64,000 nucleotides of DNA from NCBI GenBank assembly GCA_036971475.1, contig JBAIZL010000001.1:100055850-100119849 (forward strand). The letters run 5' to 3'. Positions 1 to 12,982 of this stretch are shown piece by piece. The notes beneath the pieces were generated by a model. The model worked only from the letters and a program-made list of their open reading frames with translations. It had not been told where the DNA came from and searched no databases. The stretch's first letter is position 1. Each line of letters starts with the position of its first letter. Origin of the DNA: Prosapia bicincta (taxonomy: Eukaryota; Arthropoda; Insecta; Hemiptera; Cercopidae). A program made the position numbers and the translations under genes.

Positions 1-3000
1 TTTTTTCATGCAATATGGGGCTATAAGAATCATATTTTCTTGGGATGTAAAGAACCATTGAAAGACGAAGGGAAGGAAAGAAGAGGAATTGGAAGGATTG
101 TCAACATCAAACACGGACAAACTTTAGACAGATACCGGAGGATGATAATGCTGAGCAGAAATGTAAGCGACTTTTGAGGTAGGTCCACTTTAGGAGAAGA
201 CTTGCACCTGTACAAAAACATTTGAATGACTCAAAAAATAAAATAAAATAAATGTTTAAATTTGTAATTACTGTCAACTCTATTCATGATAAAATGAATT
301 AAATTTTGTATCTGACAAGGGTAAAACAAAGGTGTCACTTTAATCGAGTAACCTACATTGAGAGAGTTCTCAGTTTAAAATCTTTGTTCAGGCAGAACAA
401 TAGGGCGAGCAGTATACACTGATATAGCAACCTGAACTAAACTTAGGCTATTAAATCTATTCTAGTGTAAAGTTAAAAATAAAAATGTTTTTTTCTAAAA
501 GCAGGTGGTTAAATTGTGTGTTTATAGTACGGAATGTCAAAAGGCATGTAACTTTTTAATGCCATTTATATTTGATTACTAAATACACAAAAAAATAAGG
601 AAAAAGTGCTTTTATTTAAAACCGGACAGTTATGAAAAATAAACAATTTTTTAGCTGATATTACGAAATATGTTTTATAATCGTTCACAATCCGAGACAA
701 AATTTTAAAAATTAAGTGGAATTTTACGTCATTAAAAACTATATGCCATACACAAGTCAACAAATTGATAAGTTAACTAATTTTTTTCTTAAATTTTTCC
801 AAACTTCAACTGTTTACAATGAATATAAAATTACAGATATGATATTAAGATTAAAGGCCTACGAGATACTTCCTGTGAGTTCTATTGACCACTACAATCA
901 GGGAAACTTGAACGGTTTTTATTAAACTAATCAGCGGCTTTCCGTGAAATTATAAAAAATCTTTAAACTTCATTAAGTTTATTCATAAATGTATACATAT
1001 CAGGCATGTGTGTAAATAACATCTTAAAAGCTAGCAATAAATTTTAATTTCCGTAAACTGTAACTTTTCAAATAAATACTAAGTCTACGAGACGTTTGTG
1101 AATGTTCGTTAAGAATTTCCATCTTTTGATATAGCGATTCTTTCATAACTTCCTTTAGGAGCTCCTCAGAAGTTTTTTTCTCTTATATATGCGACTGTCG
1201 CTGAACGAAGTACTTTACAAGCATGTAAAACAATTTTTGTTGAGAGTTTGAAATTTATGTTATTTTCTACAAAATGGTAAATTTAAAGTATTTTTTTAAA
1301 GCCTGTAAAAGATTTTAAACAAGGTTTATAAAATGTCTGGGGACTTGAAATCCCAACCCTTCTACACTCCGAATGAAATTCATAAGTTCTTAAAGCTACA
1401 TGGAGTCCAGTTCATGTTCTTATATACGGAAATCGATTCTAACAGTTCATGCAAGTTAAACTGTCATTCTAGCAAAAACAATACGTGTCGCAATTTGGAG
1501 GAACAATAAATCAGTCGCGGCAATAGGCTACGTGTTTAGTTAACCGAATGTTATTGACATAACACTTCCCCACTGGATTTCCATTGTTATGATACAAAGC
1601 CGGTATAATGAAGTTTAACCGCCGGACAATAGATGCCGTTGGAAACAAACATTCAAACTGGCTATTCACTTAGTGACGCATGTAAACATGTAGGCACTTT
1701 CGCTGTAGAGAATGTGAATCGGCATAGAATTATTGAGGTAGTTTCGTTTCAACTTTGTCATCTTCAAATGGCTAGAGCTAGTTATATGTTTTAAAGAAAT
1801 AGTTCTTGAAAGAGGTGAAATAATTTACTTCGATATATTTTGAAAATAAATTTTCGTCAAAATAATAACTCAATAATCATATTTTTTAGCTTTACGTTGG
1901 AGGAGGTTAATCAATAAATGTTTATCCGTCAAAAATATGTTTCTCGTTTTATAATATATAAGTGCTTTTTTATAAGTTTTTAAACGAACAAAAAGTGTTA
2001 GGTCTACAACTATCTACGTTCTACATAAGATTTTTAATATTATATTTTATGCTCTCATAATCATTTAAAAATTATATACATTTTCAATATACACACAAGA
2101 TATTTCTGAATGACCCCGTTTGAGAGCAGGTTTATTAGGAGATGTAATGCCTCATTGGTCTTATATACAGCCATCGCCTTCATTATACTTTGCAACTTAC
2201 ATATTATAGTGAGGATTGTTTGTAATTCTAAATATTTGTCTAGTAAACTTTCATTGCTTACTCTGAATTATTTGTGCTCGATATCTGTCTTCTTTTGAAA
2301 AAAATATGTTCTAACGTACTTTTGTACAGTTGTTATTATCTTCATTTAAATAAAATCTAATAATGGTTTTTAATCTATTCTGTCATATCATCGTTTTCCC
2401 CCTCAATTCCTTTTTTTGTCTGAGGCCATCATATACTAAATATTCTCAATTGAAAAAGTATAATTAGCTCGATAACTTCTTGTATTTCGGTAAAACTTGA
2501 AAACTGTAAGACTTCTACAAATTTAAATTAAAAGTTTTTAAAAATGTACCGTAAAAAAGTGTTTTAGACCACACTATACGATTACCATTAGCGTCTAGGT
2601 TGGCCAAATAGTAGCTCAGTTGGGTGTCGCTAGTTTGAAAGATTTGTGTTCAATAATGTGTTAAAGAGGTCAAAGTGATTTGTACTGAGTTTGAACATTA
2701 TCTTCGCTCCCATTTGAAACCGTCGCCACCATAATCAGCAGCGAATCCTGGTGGCCAACATAGAATCTAATGATGGATGTCTAATCCAGTCGAAAACATT
2801 AGTCTCAGTAAAGGTTTATAAGGATTCACTTTAAATATACGTTCGTGGAAGTAGAAACTTAAGTTTCAACTTGAGCGTTTCGTATTATGAGTATAGATAT
2901 TCAAGAAAATCTATGAGTAGGCCTACTCTAGGCTATAACTTATTTCTGTTTTATCTACCACCATTATATAATCCAGACACCTAGAAGAATAAATTAATAT

Positions 3001-4860
3001 TATTATTCTTCTATTATTATTCATTAATATTCTAGAGAATATTAATATTATTCTTATAATAATATTCACTATTTAATATACTCCTATAATTTGTGTTATT
3101 TTTCCTTAGATATTGTTAAATTCCTTTAATTTTTCGTGCTGTAGGCCTATATAAAATAACTCTTAAGTAATCATTTTTTTTTATAATGTCTTAATTTCCA
3201 CTTTTTATTTATTACTTTTTTGTGTCTAAAGTACAACCAAGATGTCTAACTAATTACTGTATTGAATTATATCGTTAAAATACTCGATAGCCTAATTTTT
3301 CAACAATAGCTTCGATTATTAATTTAACCAACATTTATCCTGAATCTTGAACGGTTGGACTCTTACAAAACTCAGTTCTTGTCTTTACGAAAGAAAGTAA
3401 GTCCAGGAACTTTTAAACGGTTCTTCAGTATCGCAGAAGTTCTACTTCCCACCACCGAAAGAACATTTATTGCTAAACATGCGGTGAATCGCCAAGAATA
3501 ACTCCATTACGGGGCGTTTGTATTCCGTATCGCACGTCAGTAACAAAACTCCTAACAAATGATCTCGTACAAGCTGCGATGTTCGGCATTTAATGTTGTT
3601 TGTTATTTGTTTTACCAAACACAGAGGTACATATATCTTTAAAGGATTGCTGCATGTTCGTTTAAAGTGTTAGTAAATGTTTCTTTTTATTATTGTTTTG
3701 AAAAATGTATTTAACTTTATATTTTCGTTCTGTTTTATTGCGGTCCAAACTCTGAACAAGTTAATATTCATTGATCTGTTACTCATATAGACTGCTTTAT
3801 CGTTCCGCGTGCTCAACATTTACTACCACATGAAACATCTTTCACGGCCTTTTCGAATAATTTTACTTTCTCTCACACTTTAAGGTTTTTTGATACCGGA
3901 AGTTGTTTCTTGCATTGTGTGTACGAGTTCCATCACTAACACAGTTAAAGAAAAGTGGACAATAAGTCTACTTTAGGATCCAAACTTTCCAAAGTACTAA
4001 TTTTCGAGACCAAAGACATTCCTTCGCTGCCCTTAAATATGCATTGTACTTAGGTAATTATTTACGAATCACTACCTGAATAAGCGTAAAAACTATACTT
4101 ATTTGAGCCACAAGGAAAAAGAACGTGTAATGGAGAGATTTACTATGAGGTAATAACTTAATATTTAGATACCTGAAACGTTCATTTTCTTACGATGTGT
4201 AACGTGAACACTGTTGAGGGTTAGTCATGGCACCAGAATGGAAAAACAGGAGAAGGATTGGTCTTTCAATGTTTGTAAAGAAAAAACAGGAACTCAAGAG
4301 TGTTAGACACTTGGAGACAGAAGTAGGATTGACAGCATTGATCTGGGTTGAGTTAGTAGGAACAATATGTGGAGAGCTATTATTAATTTGGCAGTGTGTA
4401 GTTCGAACTACGTAACCATGTAGTTGGCCTTGAGAGATCGCAGTAGGCGAGACGGGAGGTATAGCGTTAGTATAAGTACTTTCCTACAAACATAAAAAGG
4501 ACCGTCAAAACACTGACTTGCATGAGATATTAGCTAAATTATCTTCAGTATGAAATAAGAAACATTCTTGAAATATGTGTAGACATATAGAATGCAGAGG
4601 CTGTTGATGTATCGAACATTCTCCATATGTAACATGTTTTCAGAAGTGGCAGTACACGCAAGGCCAAGTGCACGGTTACGTAGCTCGAACTATACATCCG
4701 GTTTCCGTGATATATAGCTCTTATATTATATAAATATTTTTTCTCCAGTTCACTCTGTCGTAGATTGTTACTTTATAAAATTCGTATAGCATTAGTTTTA
4801 TTTCTCATACATACAGCATATTTAGCATTTGTAATTAGCTCATACGAAGAATATGTTTTT
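1..4860. other. AT-rich DNA without a recognisable gene
   Basis: Both strands were read and no coding region or transposon protein was recognised. Open frames are short and AT-biased. There is a low-complexity ATT/TAA patch at about 2985-3075. Because the Beat exon just to the right is on the minus strand, this stretch would be downstream intron of that gene if the gene continues. The second Ig domain of a Beat protein was looked for here and not found. Confidence 0.5.
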
Positions 4861-4872
4861 CATGGTACTAAC

Positions 4873-5008
4873 CCACTGTTATCATATCCCCGTGGTCCGA
4901 CACTGTCTGGAACGAAGGCGCCTCTGCGGAGACTTCGCATCTGTACCGGCCGCTGCTGGTGAGCGTCAGATCTTTCAGTTGGACTTGAGTCGCATTGGAC
5001 CTTTCCAC
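4873..5008 (-). CDS. beat: Internal exon of a Beaten path (Beat)-family Ig-domain protein
   Basis: This 136-nt minus-strand segment reads as 45 codons plus one base, without a stop, between a splice acceptor (TGTTGCAG ending at 5009) and a donor (GTTAGT starting at 4872). It encodes the C-terminal half of an immunoglobulin V-type domain: an alternating strand, LKDLTLTSSG, then the tyrosine-corner motif GRYRCEVSAEAPSFQTVS with the second disulfide cysteine in YRC, and DHGDMITV leading to the next exon. The string CEVSAEAPSFQTVS is, to my knowledge, characteristic of Beat proteins, which act as neuronal guidance and adhesion factors and bind Side-family receptors. It starts in phase 0 and ends in phase 1. 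GC content is much higher than in the flanks. The exon with the first cysteine (expected at higher coordinates) and the second Ig domain (lower coordinates) were not found, so introns are long or those exons are outside the window. Which beat paralogue it is cannot be told. Confidence 0.88.
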
Positions 5009-5810
5009 CTGCAACATGTAAGATGGACAATCCATTAGCTTTTGTTTCTTAATGGGATAATATTTTTACTGAGAAAATATTGTAAACTTCACTCGCACGT
5101 TTGTACTCGCACCTGAAGTATTTCTGCTCCCTATCGGACCAATGGGGTCTCGAGTCTATATAATCTTACATCGGTTTTAAATCCCTACTCTAAGGGAGTA
5201 TTAGATGGGTCTTACGGTGGAGCCCAGGCGATGCGGACTTTCATCGTGACGTCACATCAATATTGCTATGCTCTTGGGAGAAATCGTTATTTGTCCGAAT
5301 AACTCAAATGGCATTAAAACGGTCAATGCACCCAGACAGCGACACAATCTGATAACATTGACTCCTTAAAAGTCTAATTCACCACAACTCAGTTTAAGTC
5401 AGTTTAATCACTCATAACCAGTTATAGTCTTGTACGTTAAGAATGGTTGAATAAAAAAAGGGTCGGTGGAGTTATTATGCATAAGGAAGAATCGTAGGAA
5501 TACCTAATTACCTCTGGTACTAGAAACAGAGGGATATAGCATACATACGCAGGGTCGTACCTCTGAAGTGCAGTAGATCTACCATATATCGATGTTACCT
5601 CCTGTCCGTTACAGAAGTACGATATTAAACAGAAATGCACGTTAAATGTCACAGTCTCAAACCGTCTGTATATGGAACAATGTAACACCAGTATCGCGTT
5701 AAACTGTCGCCTCCTGAAACAGTACCCAGCCTTCTTATAAATACGGATTTAACTGTTAGTCACTACCATTAACACTTTAACTGAAAAGATCATTTGGCCG
5801 GAAGGCGATT
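5009..5810. other. Non-coding flank with a diverged satellite-related segment
   Basis: No gene seen. About 5490-5600 read on the minus strand resembles the 163/164-bp satellite at 46.3-47.1 kb (shared ACGACCCTGC, ATGC and a downstream AATTA context), but is heavily diverged. Confidence 0.35.
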
Positions 5811-5812
5811 TA

Positions 5813-6240
5813 CAGTCGAATATCTTTGTGAAAAATCGGGGTGTTAGATGCGCACTGCCAAGAGGCTGCCAGTGCGCACGCGCGTTAGGACGACAGGTCT
5901 GAGTGTCCCTTCAGTTGGTCGTGAAAGCAGCAGGTGGTGGATCTGCAAGTACCTTTTCAAAAACATTTTCCGGTATTTTGTTTTGATTTGTGTTTTATGT
6001 TATCATTTGTATTTTATAGTGCACGTGTTTTTAGTTTCTTTAAGAAATGGGTGCAACCGGGTAGTACCCGAGTTCTTTCTCTTAACGTGCATAAATGATT
6101 CAACTCAGCTGAAAGTATGTAGTCAGGCTAGTAGCGTTTCTAATTAGAACTTTCTCTTCCTCCTCCCCTCGCAAGCGGCCACACCCCACCCTCAACCCAC
6201 ATGTCTGCGTGAGGCGATTTTTGTTAAAGTGATTCAACTG
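5813..6240 (+). mobile_element. pogo/Tigger-like MITE, copy 1
   Basis: A 428-bp non-coding element closely similar to 36600-36982. It starts CAGTCGAAT and ends with the inverse, ATTCAACTG; the inner terminal repeat reads GTGAAAAATCG at the left and CGATTTTTGTTAAAG at the right. It is flanked by TA on both sides (5811-5812 and 6241-6242), as expected for Tc1/mariner/pogo target duplications. Termini beginning CAGT with TA duplications fit the pogo/Tigger group. No transposase is encoded, so mobilisation would have been in trans. The body has a CpG-rich patch with TGCGCACGCGCG near 5870-5885. The open frame from 5848 is not coding: the second copy does not keep it. Confidence 0.75.
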
Positions 6241-6242
6241 TA

Positions 6243-9200
6243 CCTCTAAAGATGAGGTGAAAAAAAGGTTCAAGGACATGGCTTTGAGCTGCAATGTCAA
6301 GTATATAAACAATTGTCACACATCTGTAATGAACACCTCGATCGGAAAGATGGTTATGTTTTAAAAAATTATAAAAATGTATATAAATTAAAAATACAGA
6401 AAATAATATTTTTTGCCTAAAAAGTTATTATGTGAAGTTAAAAATAATTAACCGTTTAACCTCGAAAATTAAAGTGTTAAGCCTATTGTTAGCCTACACC
6501 ACAATAATGGCGTAGGTAAACTGTTATTGAAAATATAATTGAATGTGTCACCAAGAATAATATTTTTTATAAAAACAAACTGTCTCTTCTTGTTTAAAGC
6601 TTTAAGGGAATCAGTCAAGATAACGATTTTGAGTTTTCCCTTTTTATTGTCCCCTACAATGAATAGGGAAGTCTTGTAAATGTAAGTAGGAGTAGGGTAA
6701 GGATATACAAGCATACACGTTGGCAGAGGATGTAGGGAGGGATAATGGAATAAGGTGTCCAGGATCATGTACCTACTCTCTATCGAGGTCATAAACAACT
6801 GTCTACCCGTTTCATCCCCCTAGAAGAAGAAAAGATAGAATTAGGGAGACATATGAAAAATAACATAATAGTCACCTAGTTCTGGGAATTGTCAGTCAGT
6901 CAGAGAAGGAGGGGGTTTGGTGGCCCCGAGGTTATGCAGCGTCTATCACCGACAATAGCTGCGAGTAGGTATAAGGGTACAGGGCTTTTGGTAGGGGCTG
7001 AAAGTAGGAAAGGCATCTGCAAGGCGGGCTTTTTTTTGGTAGGACGGTATTAAGGATTCTATTCTGGGGGACTACGTTTATTTTAAATACTTGGACTGGC
7101 TGATTTTCCCTTTTTTTTGGGTGACATTTTTCGTTTTGTGTGTGACGATTTATGTATGTAGTAAGGGTGTATGTGGGACATAAGATAGTGTAGAAATGTG
7201 TAATAAGACTTAGAGCTAGAATGGAATAACAAAAGTTGTGATAGATGATCTTAAACTAACTTAAGTCATCACATCACATACTCTGGACATAGTCGTTGAA
7301 GAGAAAGGCATAAGTTCTATCCGTTGTATGCCATCTCTTATACCCACAAACGTTAGCTCCGCACATCAAATTAGCAACAATGTAATTCTAACTATATATT
7401 GTGGTACAAAATAAAGACGGCAAGAAAGTGTGTAAAACAATCTGTCTTGAATGGCATAGATCCATGATAGACTTAGGTAATTACGTTGAATTTTCGCCGT
7501 TCTTTCATTCTCCGTTTCTTAAATCGCCAAACCACATAAAATGGTTTATTGTTAGTTAATAATATTAAAGGTAAATTAATGTCATGTATAAAATCCAGGA
7601 GGACGATGAACTATGAAACCTTTAAAGCAACGCATATCGAGAACAATAGAGGCCTATTTATGTAAATTGTTGCGGTGTAGAGCGAACCGGCGCGGCGTGG
7701 TGGCGGCGTAGTTAATTAGGCCTCGCAGAAGTCTGGGCAATATAAACACCAGGTCGTGTTTATTTAAAGCTAAGTGAAACTTTGGTGGTTCACTTCATTT
7801 CTTAAACATACATCTTGTCTTGTTCAACTCAGTTACTTCTAAAATAAAAACCGATGTTTGGAAAGTGACTTGAAAGACACTGATTGTCGGATTGAAAATT
7901 AAATATTGGTGACTGAAAATAATTTGCTGCCTCGTTTATATGTAGATCTATGTTCTTTTACGTTAATTTTCATTAGTTAACCAACACATTCGCTCTTGCA
8001 TGAAGAAATCAACACCTGGACAATTGTAAACGTCTTTGTAACAGTAAGACAATTTCGATTTGGTAAAACATTTTTCAAAATTAAAATTATCTAACTTCAT
8101 AATTTTTGTAGCCAATATGATAACCCCCATCTAATTGTTTCTATGATTTTAATATAAATCATTGTAAATATGATTAGAATGAAGTAAATATAAATTATTT
8201 TAAGAATGAGATAGGGGATGCGGTTCTAAGGATGTCAAGAGGTGTGATAAGCCTCAGGACATCAGCATGTGTGTGACATCTACATTGAGAGGTTTCCTTG
8301 AGTAGAACAGTTCTGTTATTGCCAAGCACAGGACATAATTTGTTTTCACGGGTTAATGGAATAGCTATAGTATAACGTAGCTGTCTTAAGGGTTCATAGA
8401 CTTATTCCTTCATCAATCTATGATTCAATCTCACCCTCTGATATGAAATGGAGATACTCCATCCAGTTCGCAGTGTCAATGCCGTCTATATCTTCAACAA
8501 TCTCACACTATTAAATTTTTTACCATTAGTAAATTCGCAATGAAGGTAATAGTTGAGGTTAGGCTTACTCCACCATAGATTTTTTCACACGTGTTACCCA
8601 AAGATAAAATCTACGTTATGAAAAAAATAGTCATTTATAGCAGCAAACAAATAGTGGTTAACACTTACATTAGTAATCACCGTACAAAAATACATATATC
8701 AAATGTTTAACAATTTATTTGTTTATAATACTACTACTAGGCTACTAATTGTTTATAATAATTTAATTTGACTATGAGTGTCATATATAATAGGTATTTT
8801 AATTTTATATTATAATTTTTAATTAAAATTTTCTAGACATAAATAATTAATTTTGTCCATTTTACTTTAGGCTCGAATAAGGGTAAATAATAATTGAGTG
8901 TATGCCTATTTAAAGTACTTGTATGTTTAATAAAAAAAATACAGATTATACAGTTTGTTTGGGTTTGTGTATGTGTGTTATGTGTGTAATGTTTTTAATT
9001 TGTCTAACTGTAGTTTGCGATATTAAAAATAATTTGTCTTGTTTAGAATGCATTTTTTAGCAGTAGCCTATATTAAACAAAGTTAAAATAAAATCGAAGT
9101 TAGCGCTGTCAACGTTTACTGTAGGTTAAAAAATGACCACGGTAACAATATTTCAGTTAGTAAATTAAATTTTGGCCAACGGTTTCGGTGTAATATGTTC

Positions 9201-9435
9201 ATACTCTAACCTATAAATTGTTAACGCAGTATATAAATGAATAGAATTCCCAAATTGTCTTTAGCCAGCAATAGAGTAAACTGGAATAGGGGAGATGTAA
9301 CTTATAGCGAAAAAAAGAAAGAAAACAGGATGTACAACCGACCTTTTTCTGTTATTAATATGGGCTTTTCTGTAGATATTCCAAGAACAGAACGAAGTTG
9401 CCGAATTGCACCGGATGTTCCGAAGACAAACACTT
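6243..9435. other. AT-rich DNA without a recognisable gene
   Basis: No gene seen. About 6690-6810 (minus strand) is a diverged copy of the repeat family at 49262-49510 (shared GATAGAGAGTAGGTAC and ACAC...CCATTATCC). There is a GC-rich patch at 7675-7735 (GGCGCGGCG...GGCGGCG) of unknown meaning. Confidence 0.4.
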
Positions 9436-9439
9436 AGAA

Positions 9440-9500
9440 CCAATCAGCAAACAGTAACACATTAGTTTTGTTATGGCGTAAGTCTTGCGCATGCGCAGTT
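9440..9500 (+). promoter_or_regulatory. Candidate promoter: CCAAT box plus NRF-1/Ewg palindrome
   Basis: AACCAATCAGC (about 9439-9449) matches the NF-Y CCAAT box, and the perfect palindrome TGCGCATGCGCA (about 9486-9497) matches the NRF-1/Erect wing site. The pair 45 bp apart in otherwise AT-rich DNA is typical of TATA-less housekeeping promoters. About 40 bases downstream is GATCAGTATT, an initiator-like sequence. This is inference from motifs; no downstream coding exon was recognised. Confidence 0.35.
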
Positions 9501-9529
9501 TTTAGTAGTTTGGTGACCGTTCTGAGATC

Positions 9530-9651
9530 AGTATTAAGCGTTATGCTTTATGTTTATCTAACTTATTAAAATAGTAAAAGTTTTGTGGAAATTAGTAGAC
9601 AATTATGTTCAACCAAGTGAAAGTGTTATGTTTCTCCAGATGATATTAAGG
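9530..9651 (+). other. Possible non-coding first exon downstream of the CCAAT/NRF-1 site
   Basis: If transcription starts near GATCAGTATT, the transcript would run to an AAG|GTAAAA splice donor at about 9651. The stretch contains short ATG frames that stop quickly, so it would be 5' untranslated. There is no independent support. Confidence 0.15.
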
Positions 9652-9659
9652 TAAAACTG

Positions 9660-10520
9660 TTAATGGTAATATTAAATTATATATTAATAGAATAATAATA
9701 GGCTAATAATATTATGTATCATAATGAATGTCGAAATTATACAATGGTTAGTTCATTTTATCATTCGATATAATTTTATCAACAAACAAGAAGCGTTTTT
9801 TAAAACTATATGTATGATGATTTTTTAAAATAAGTTTAGGCTATTAGTTTCTGGTACGTAGGTTTATATTATTACTGAGGATTTATTAGTAGGCTATGTA
9901 AACAGATCAGAAAATAGAAGCCATTTTAGCACGGCAAGAAGGAGAGCGTGTATCTGAAGAGGTGTTCAAACGATTCCTGTTTTTTTATCAAAATAAGATA
10001 TTTTTTCTCAGGCCTTGTTAGTAATATTTTTAAATATGTTTGGTAATCCCAAAATCAAAATCCAGGCGAATTAAGTCAATTTAATAATGAAGTCAATTAA
10101 AATAAATATGTGTAAGTTAAATAACGTAAAGGTTTCTTCTACTTTTATGAATTGGAATAAAAATAAACAGAATTGAGGAGACCTATAGCTAAAGCGAAAA
10201 AGTTAAGGTAAATAAGTTGAATTATTCTGGTAAAGTAAATGTTTATAGAAAATAAAACAGTTCCAACTGTCGGCCATCTTGAAATGAAAAGCAAACATCT
10301 CAACTCACTCTCTATAATTAAATGTTTTGAAAGATGCCAGGCTGGTTCCAGATATAAGTATTTTTGTTATTTTTCGAGAGTTCATTCTTAGTTTAATGAA
10401 ATTATTGATTTTGGATTCTATGAAATTGATTAGCTATTTTTATGTACTGTAAGTCGAAGATTTATGATAAAGAACTTTAAAATGATTCACATTTATGTCA
10501 AGTTTTTCTGGTTAATTTGC
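9660..10520. other. AT-rich DNA, nothing recognised
   Basis: No gene, RNA or repeat was recognised here on either strand. Confidence 0.4.
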
Positions 10521-10924
10521 GTTGTTAATTCTAAATTAGGTAAAAATATAGACGTAATGACGTTGGTGCTAAAATATTTTGTTTGTTATTATATTACTCG
10601 TTTTAATGCGTAGCACATGAATATCAACTTTTTATCCGCGAAAGTTTGGAAAGTTACTTTTTCCACATTTTAAATGTTAGGTTATAATGGCATGTATAGC
10701 GTAAACAAGTATTATTGATATTAATTTTTTTTTCAATTACTAATTTCAATGTGTAGAACACTATAATAAAACCTTTTCCGCAGAAAATGCAAAGTTAATT
10801 TTTCTGCACATTTTTAATGTTAGTCTGTAATAGCGTGGACTGGCCACGCAGTAGCTACAGCCCTCTGCACAGTCAAAGTCAGTTTATTTTAGTAGGCCTA
10901 CTAAACTTAAAATTTAAAAATTTT

Positions 10925-11325
10925 ACTTTTGGTTATAATTTTATACAACATTACTATATACCTACATTAAAGTATACCTACGAAGTATCCAGTCAGAATA
11001 GATTTGGTTATAATGTTATTCAACTTTACTATCTACCTATATTGAAATATACCTACGAAGTATTCAGTCAGGATAAATTTGGTTATAGTTTTATACAATA
11101 TTATTACATACTTAATTTAAAATATACTTATGAAGTGTCAAGTCAGGATAGATTTGGTTATAATTTTATTCAACATTATTATCTACCTATATTAAAGTAT
11201 ACCTACGAAGTATCCAGTCAGAATAGATTTGGTTATAATGTTATACAACATTACTATCTACCTATATTAAAATATACCTATGAAGTATCTAGTCAGGATA
11301 GATTTGGCCGTAATCTTCCGCATCG
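10925..11325 (+). repeat. 78-bp tandem repeats, forward block (about 5 units)
   Basis: Units begin near TTTGGTTATAA and contain CTACCTATATTAAA, ATACCTACGAAGTAT and CAGTCAGGATAGA. Because 78 is divisible by 3, a 171-codon frame stays open across them, encoding repeats of the type FGYNxIQxYYLPILKYTYEV; I regard this as a by-product of the repeat, not a gene. Confidence 0.85.
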
Positions 11326-11344
11326 GCAATAAGTCTAATATTTA

Positions 11345-11650
11345 CCAAAATTACAACCAAATCTATCCTGACTGAATACTTCGTAGGTATACTTTAATAC
11401 AGGTAGATAGTAATGTTAAATAAAACTATTACCAAATCTATCCTACTTTGTAGGTATATTTTAATATAGATAGATAGCAATATTGAATAAAATTATAACC
11501 AAATCTATCCTGACTGGATACTTCGTAGGTATACTTTAATACAGGTAGATAGTAATGTTAAATAAAAGTATAAAACTATAACCAAATCTATCCTGACTGA
11601 ATACTTCGTAGGTATATTTTGATATAGGTAGATAGCAATGTTTAAAATTA
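11345..11650 (-). repeat. 78-bp tandem repeats, reverse block (about 4 units)
   Basis: The same unit as at 10925-11325 in opposite orientation (ACCAAATCTATCCTGACTG, then ATACTTCGTAGGTAT). Some units are shortened. Confidence 0.8.
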
Positions 11651-12189
11651 CAAATCTAGACGTAGTGCAGTGTGCTGTAGCTACTGCGCGCCCGCTTCAT
11701 GCTATACACGCTATTACAGACTAACATTAAAAATGTGCAGAAAAATTAACTTTTTGGTCTTTACAACGTAACATTTAAAATGTGAAAAAAGTAACTTTCC
11801 GTACTTTCCGCGGAAAAAAAGTATCCGCGGATATTCGTGTTCTACACATTAAAACAAGTAATATAATAGCAAAACAAAATTTTTAGCAACAACGTCATTA
11901 CGTCTATATTTTTACCCTAAATTAGAATGTAAAACAAACTGTTAGTAAAATTAATGTTAGGCTATACAAATGTTAAGAACGTTGAAAAGATTTGGTAAAA
12001 ATGCACATTGCCCAAGACCTGAGAAAAAGCATAAAATTGTTCTAAAATATTTTCCAAGATAATATATTTACCAATTTTTGTTTACACGAAACAAGTTATT
12101 TTGTATCAAATTAAAGTAGGATAAAAAATTTAGTGCGGAGTAGTAAGTACTAGATACGTCCAAGTATCAACGGCGCATCGTACTACGTA

Positions 12190-12515
12190 TATAGGCCCTA
12201 CTACATATATTTAAATACACCTATAAAGTCTCCAGTTAGGATAGATTTGGTTGTAGTTTTATACATTCTTCTACCTATATTAAAATGTACCGGTAAGTTG
12301 TCCAGTCAGGATAGACTTATTTGTAGTTTTATGCAACATAATCTAATTAGACGTCTACTTTCACGCAGTAATACCTTTTCCTAGGTGACGTCTCTTGATC
12401 TCTATCCTAGCCTTACATGTGTTGCTTAAATTTGGTTATATGTATAAAATTATAACCAAATCTATTCTGACTGGATACTTCATAGTAATATTTCATTATA
12501 GTTGTATAAAATTAA
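12190..12515. repeat. Stray copies of the 78-bp satellite unit
   Basis: About 12190-12335 holds nearly two diverged forward units (CTCCAGTTAGGATAGATTTGG and GTCCAGTCAGGATAGACTT). About 12430-12515 holds a reversed unit (AACCAAATCTATTCTGACTGG). They lie outside the foldback arms, so the unit has spread or the element was once larger. Confidence 0.7.
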
Positions 12516-12982
12516 CCTTCCGTGGCAATAATAAAAATAATAATTATCGATATAGATTCAGAACATGTTTTTGATTCATATTATATGCATTACATTGGGG
12601 CTGGGCAATGTGCATTTTTACCAAAGATTTAATGCAACATATTTGTAGAATGTCTTATTAAAAGCCTTGTATGCCTAATCATTTTTTAGAATAAAATGCT
12701 TTTAACGGAAATCATGATAAAAATGTATTTACTATTTATATAAACCTATTAATTACAACGTTTTAATCATAGTCTACAAGGGTTAAAAGCCTAACGATTT
12801 TCTTCGGGTTAGCTCTGAACTTAAATTGAACAACTTATATTTTCCATACTGTGTAATGACTTGACGATTAGGTCTACATCTTTTCATTTATTTTTATGCC
12901 TAAAGAGATAATTGAATTTTTAACCCTTGTATGATTGAAATGTTACATTAATTACATACATCATTAAAAAATAAGTGGGTAT

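Larger units (their letters stand above)
10528..11928. mobile_element. Foldback-type element with long inverted arms
   Basis: The left arm from 10528 (ATTCTAAATTAGG) reappears in reverse ending at about 11928 (CCTAAATTAGAAT). Matching inner segments include the ACGTAATGACGTT block, the pair of AAAGTTACTTTTTCCACATT-like blocks, and TGCACATTTTTAATGTTAG against its complement near 11724-11745. The inner part of each arm is made of 78-bp tandem repeats, running forward on the left and reversed on the right, with the turn near 11335. No transposase is encoded. Long inverted arms containing tandem repeats resemble Foldback/Galileo elements; the superfamily cannot be assigned. Confidence 0.7.

Noticed and set aside
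2590..2670. tRNA-like TAGTAGCTCAGTTGGGTG with a later TGTTCAATAATG
   Set aside because: The A-box resemblance is good but the B box is poor and no cloverleaf forms; not called a tRNA or SINE.
10817..11332. 171-codon open frame with a tyrosine-rich repeat
   Set aside because: Translation of 78-bp tandem units inside the foldback element; the same unit is reversed on the other arm.
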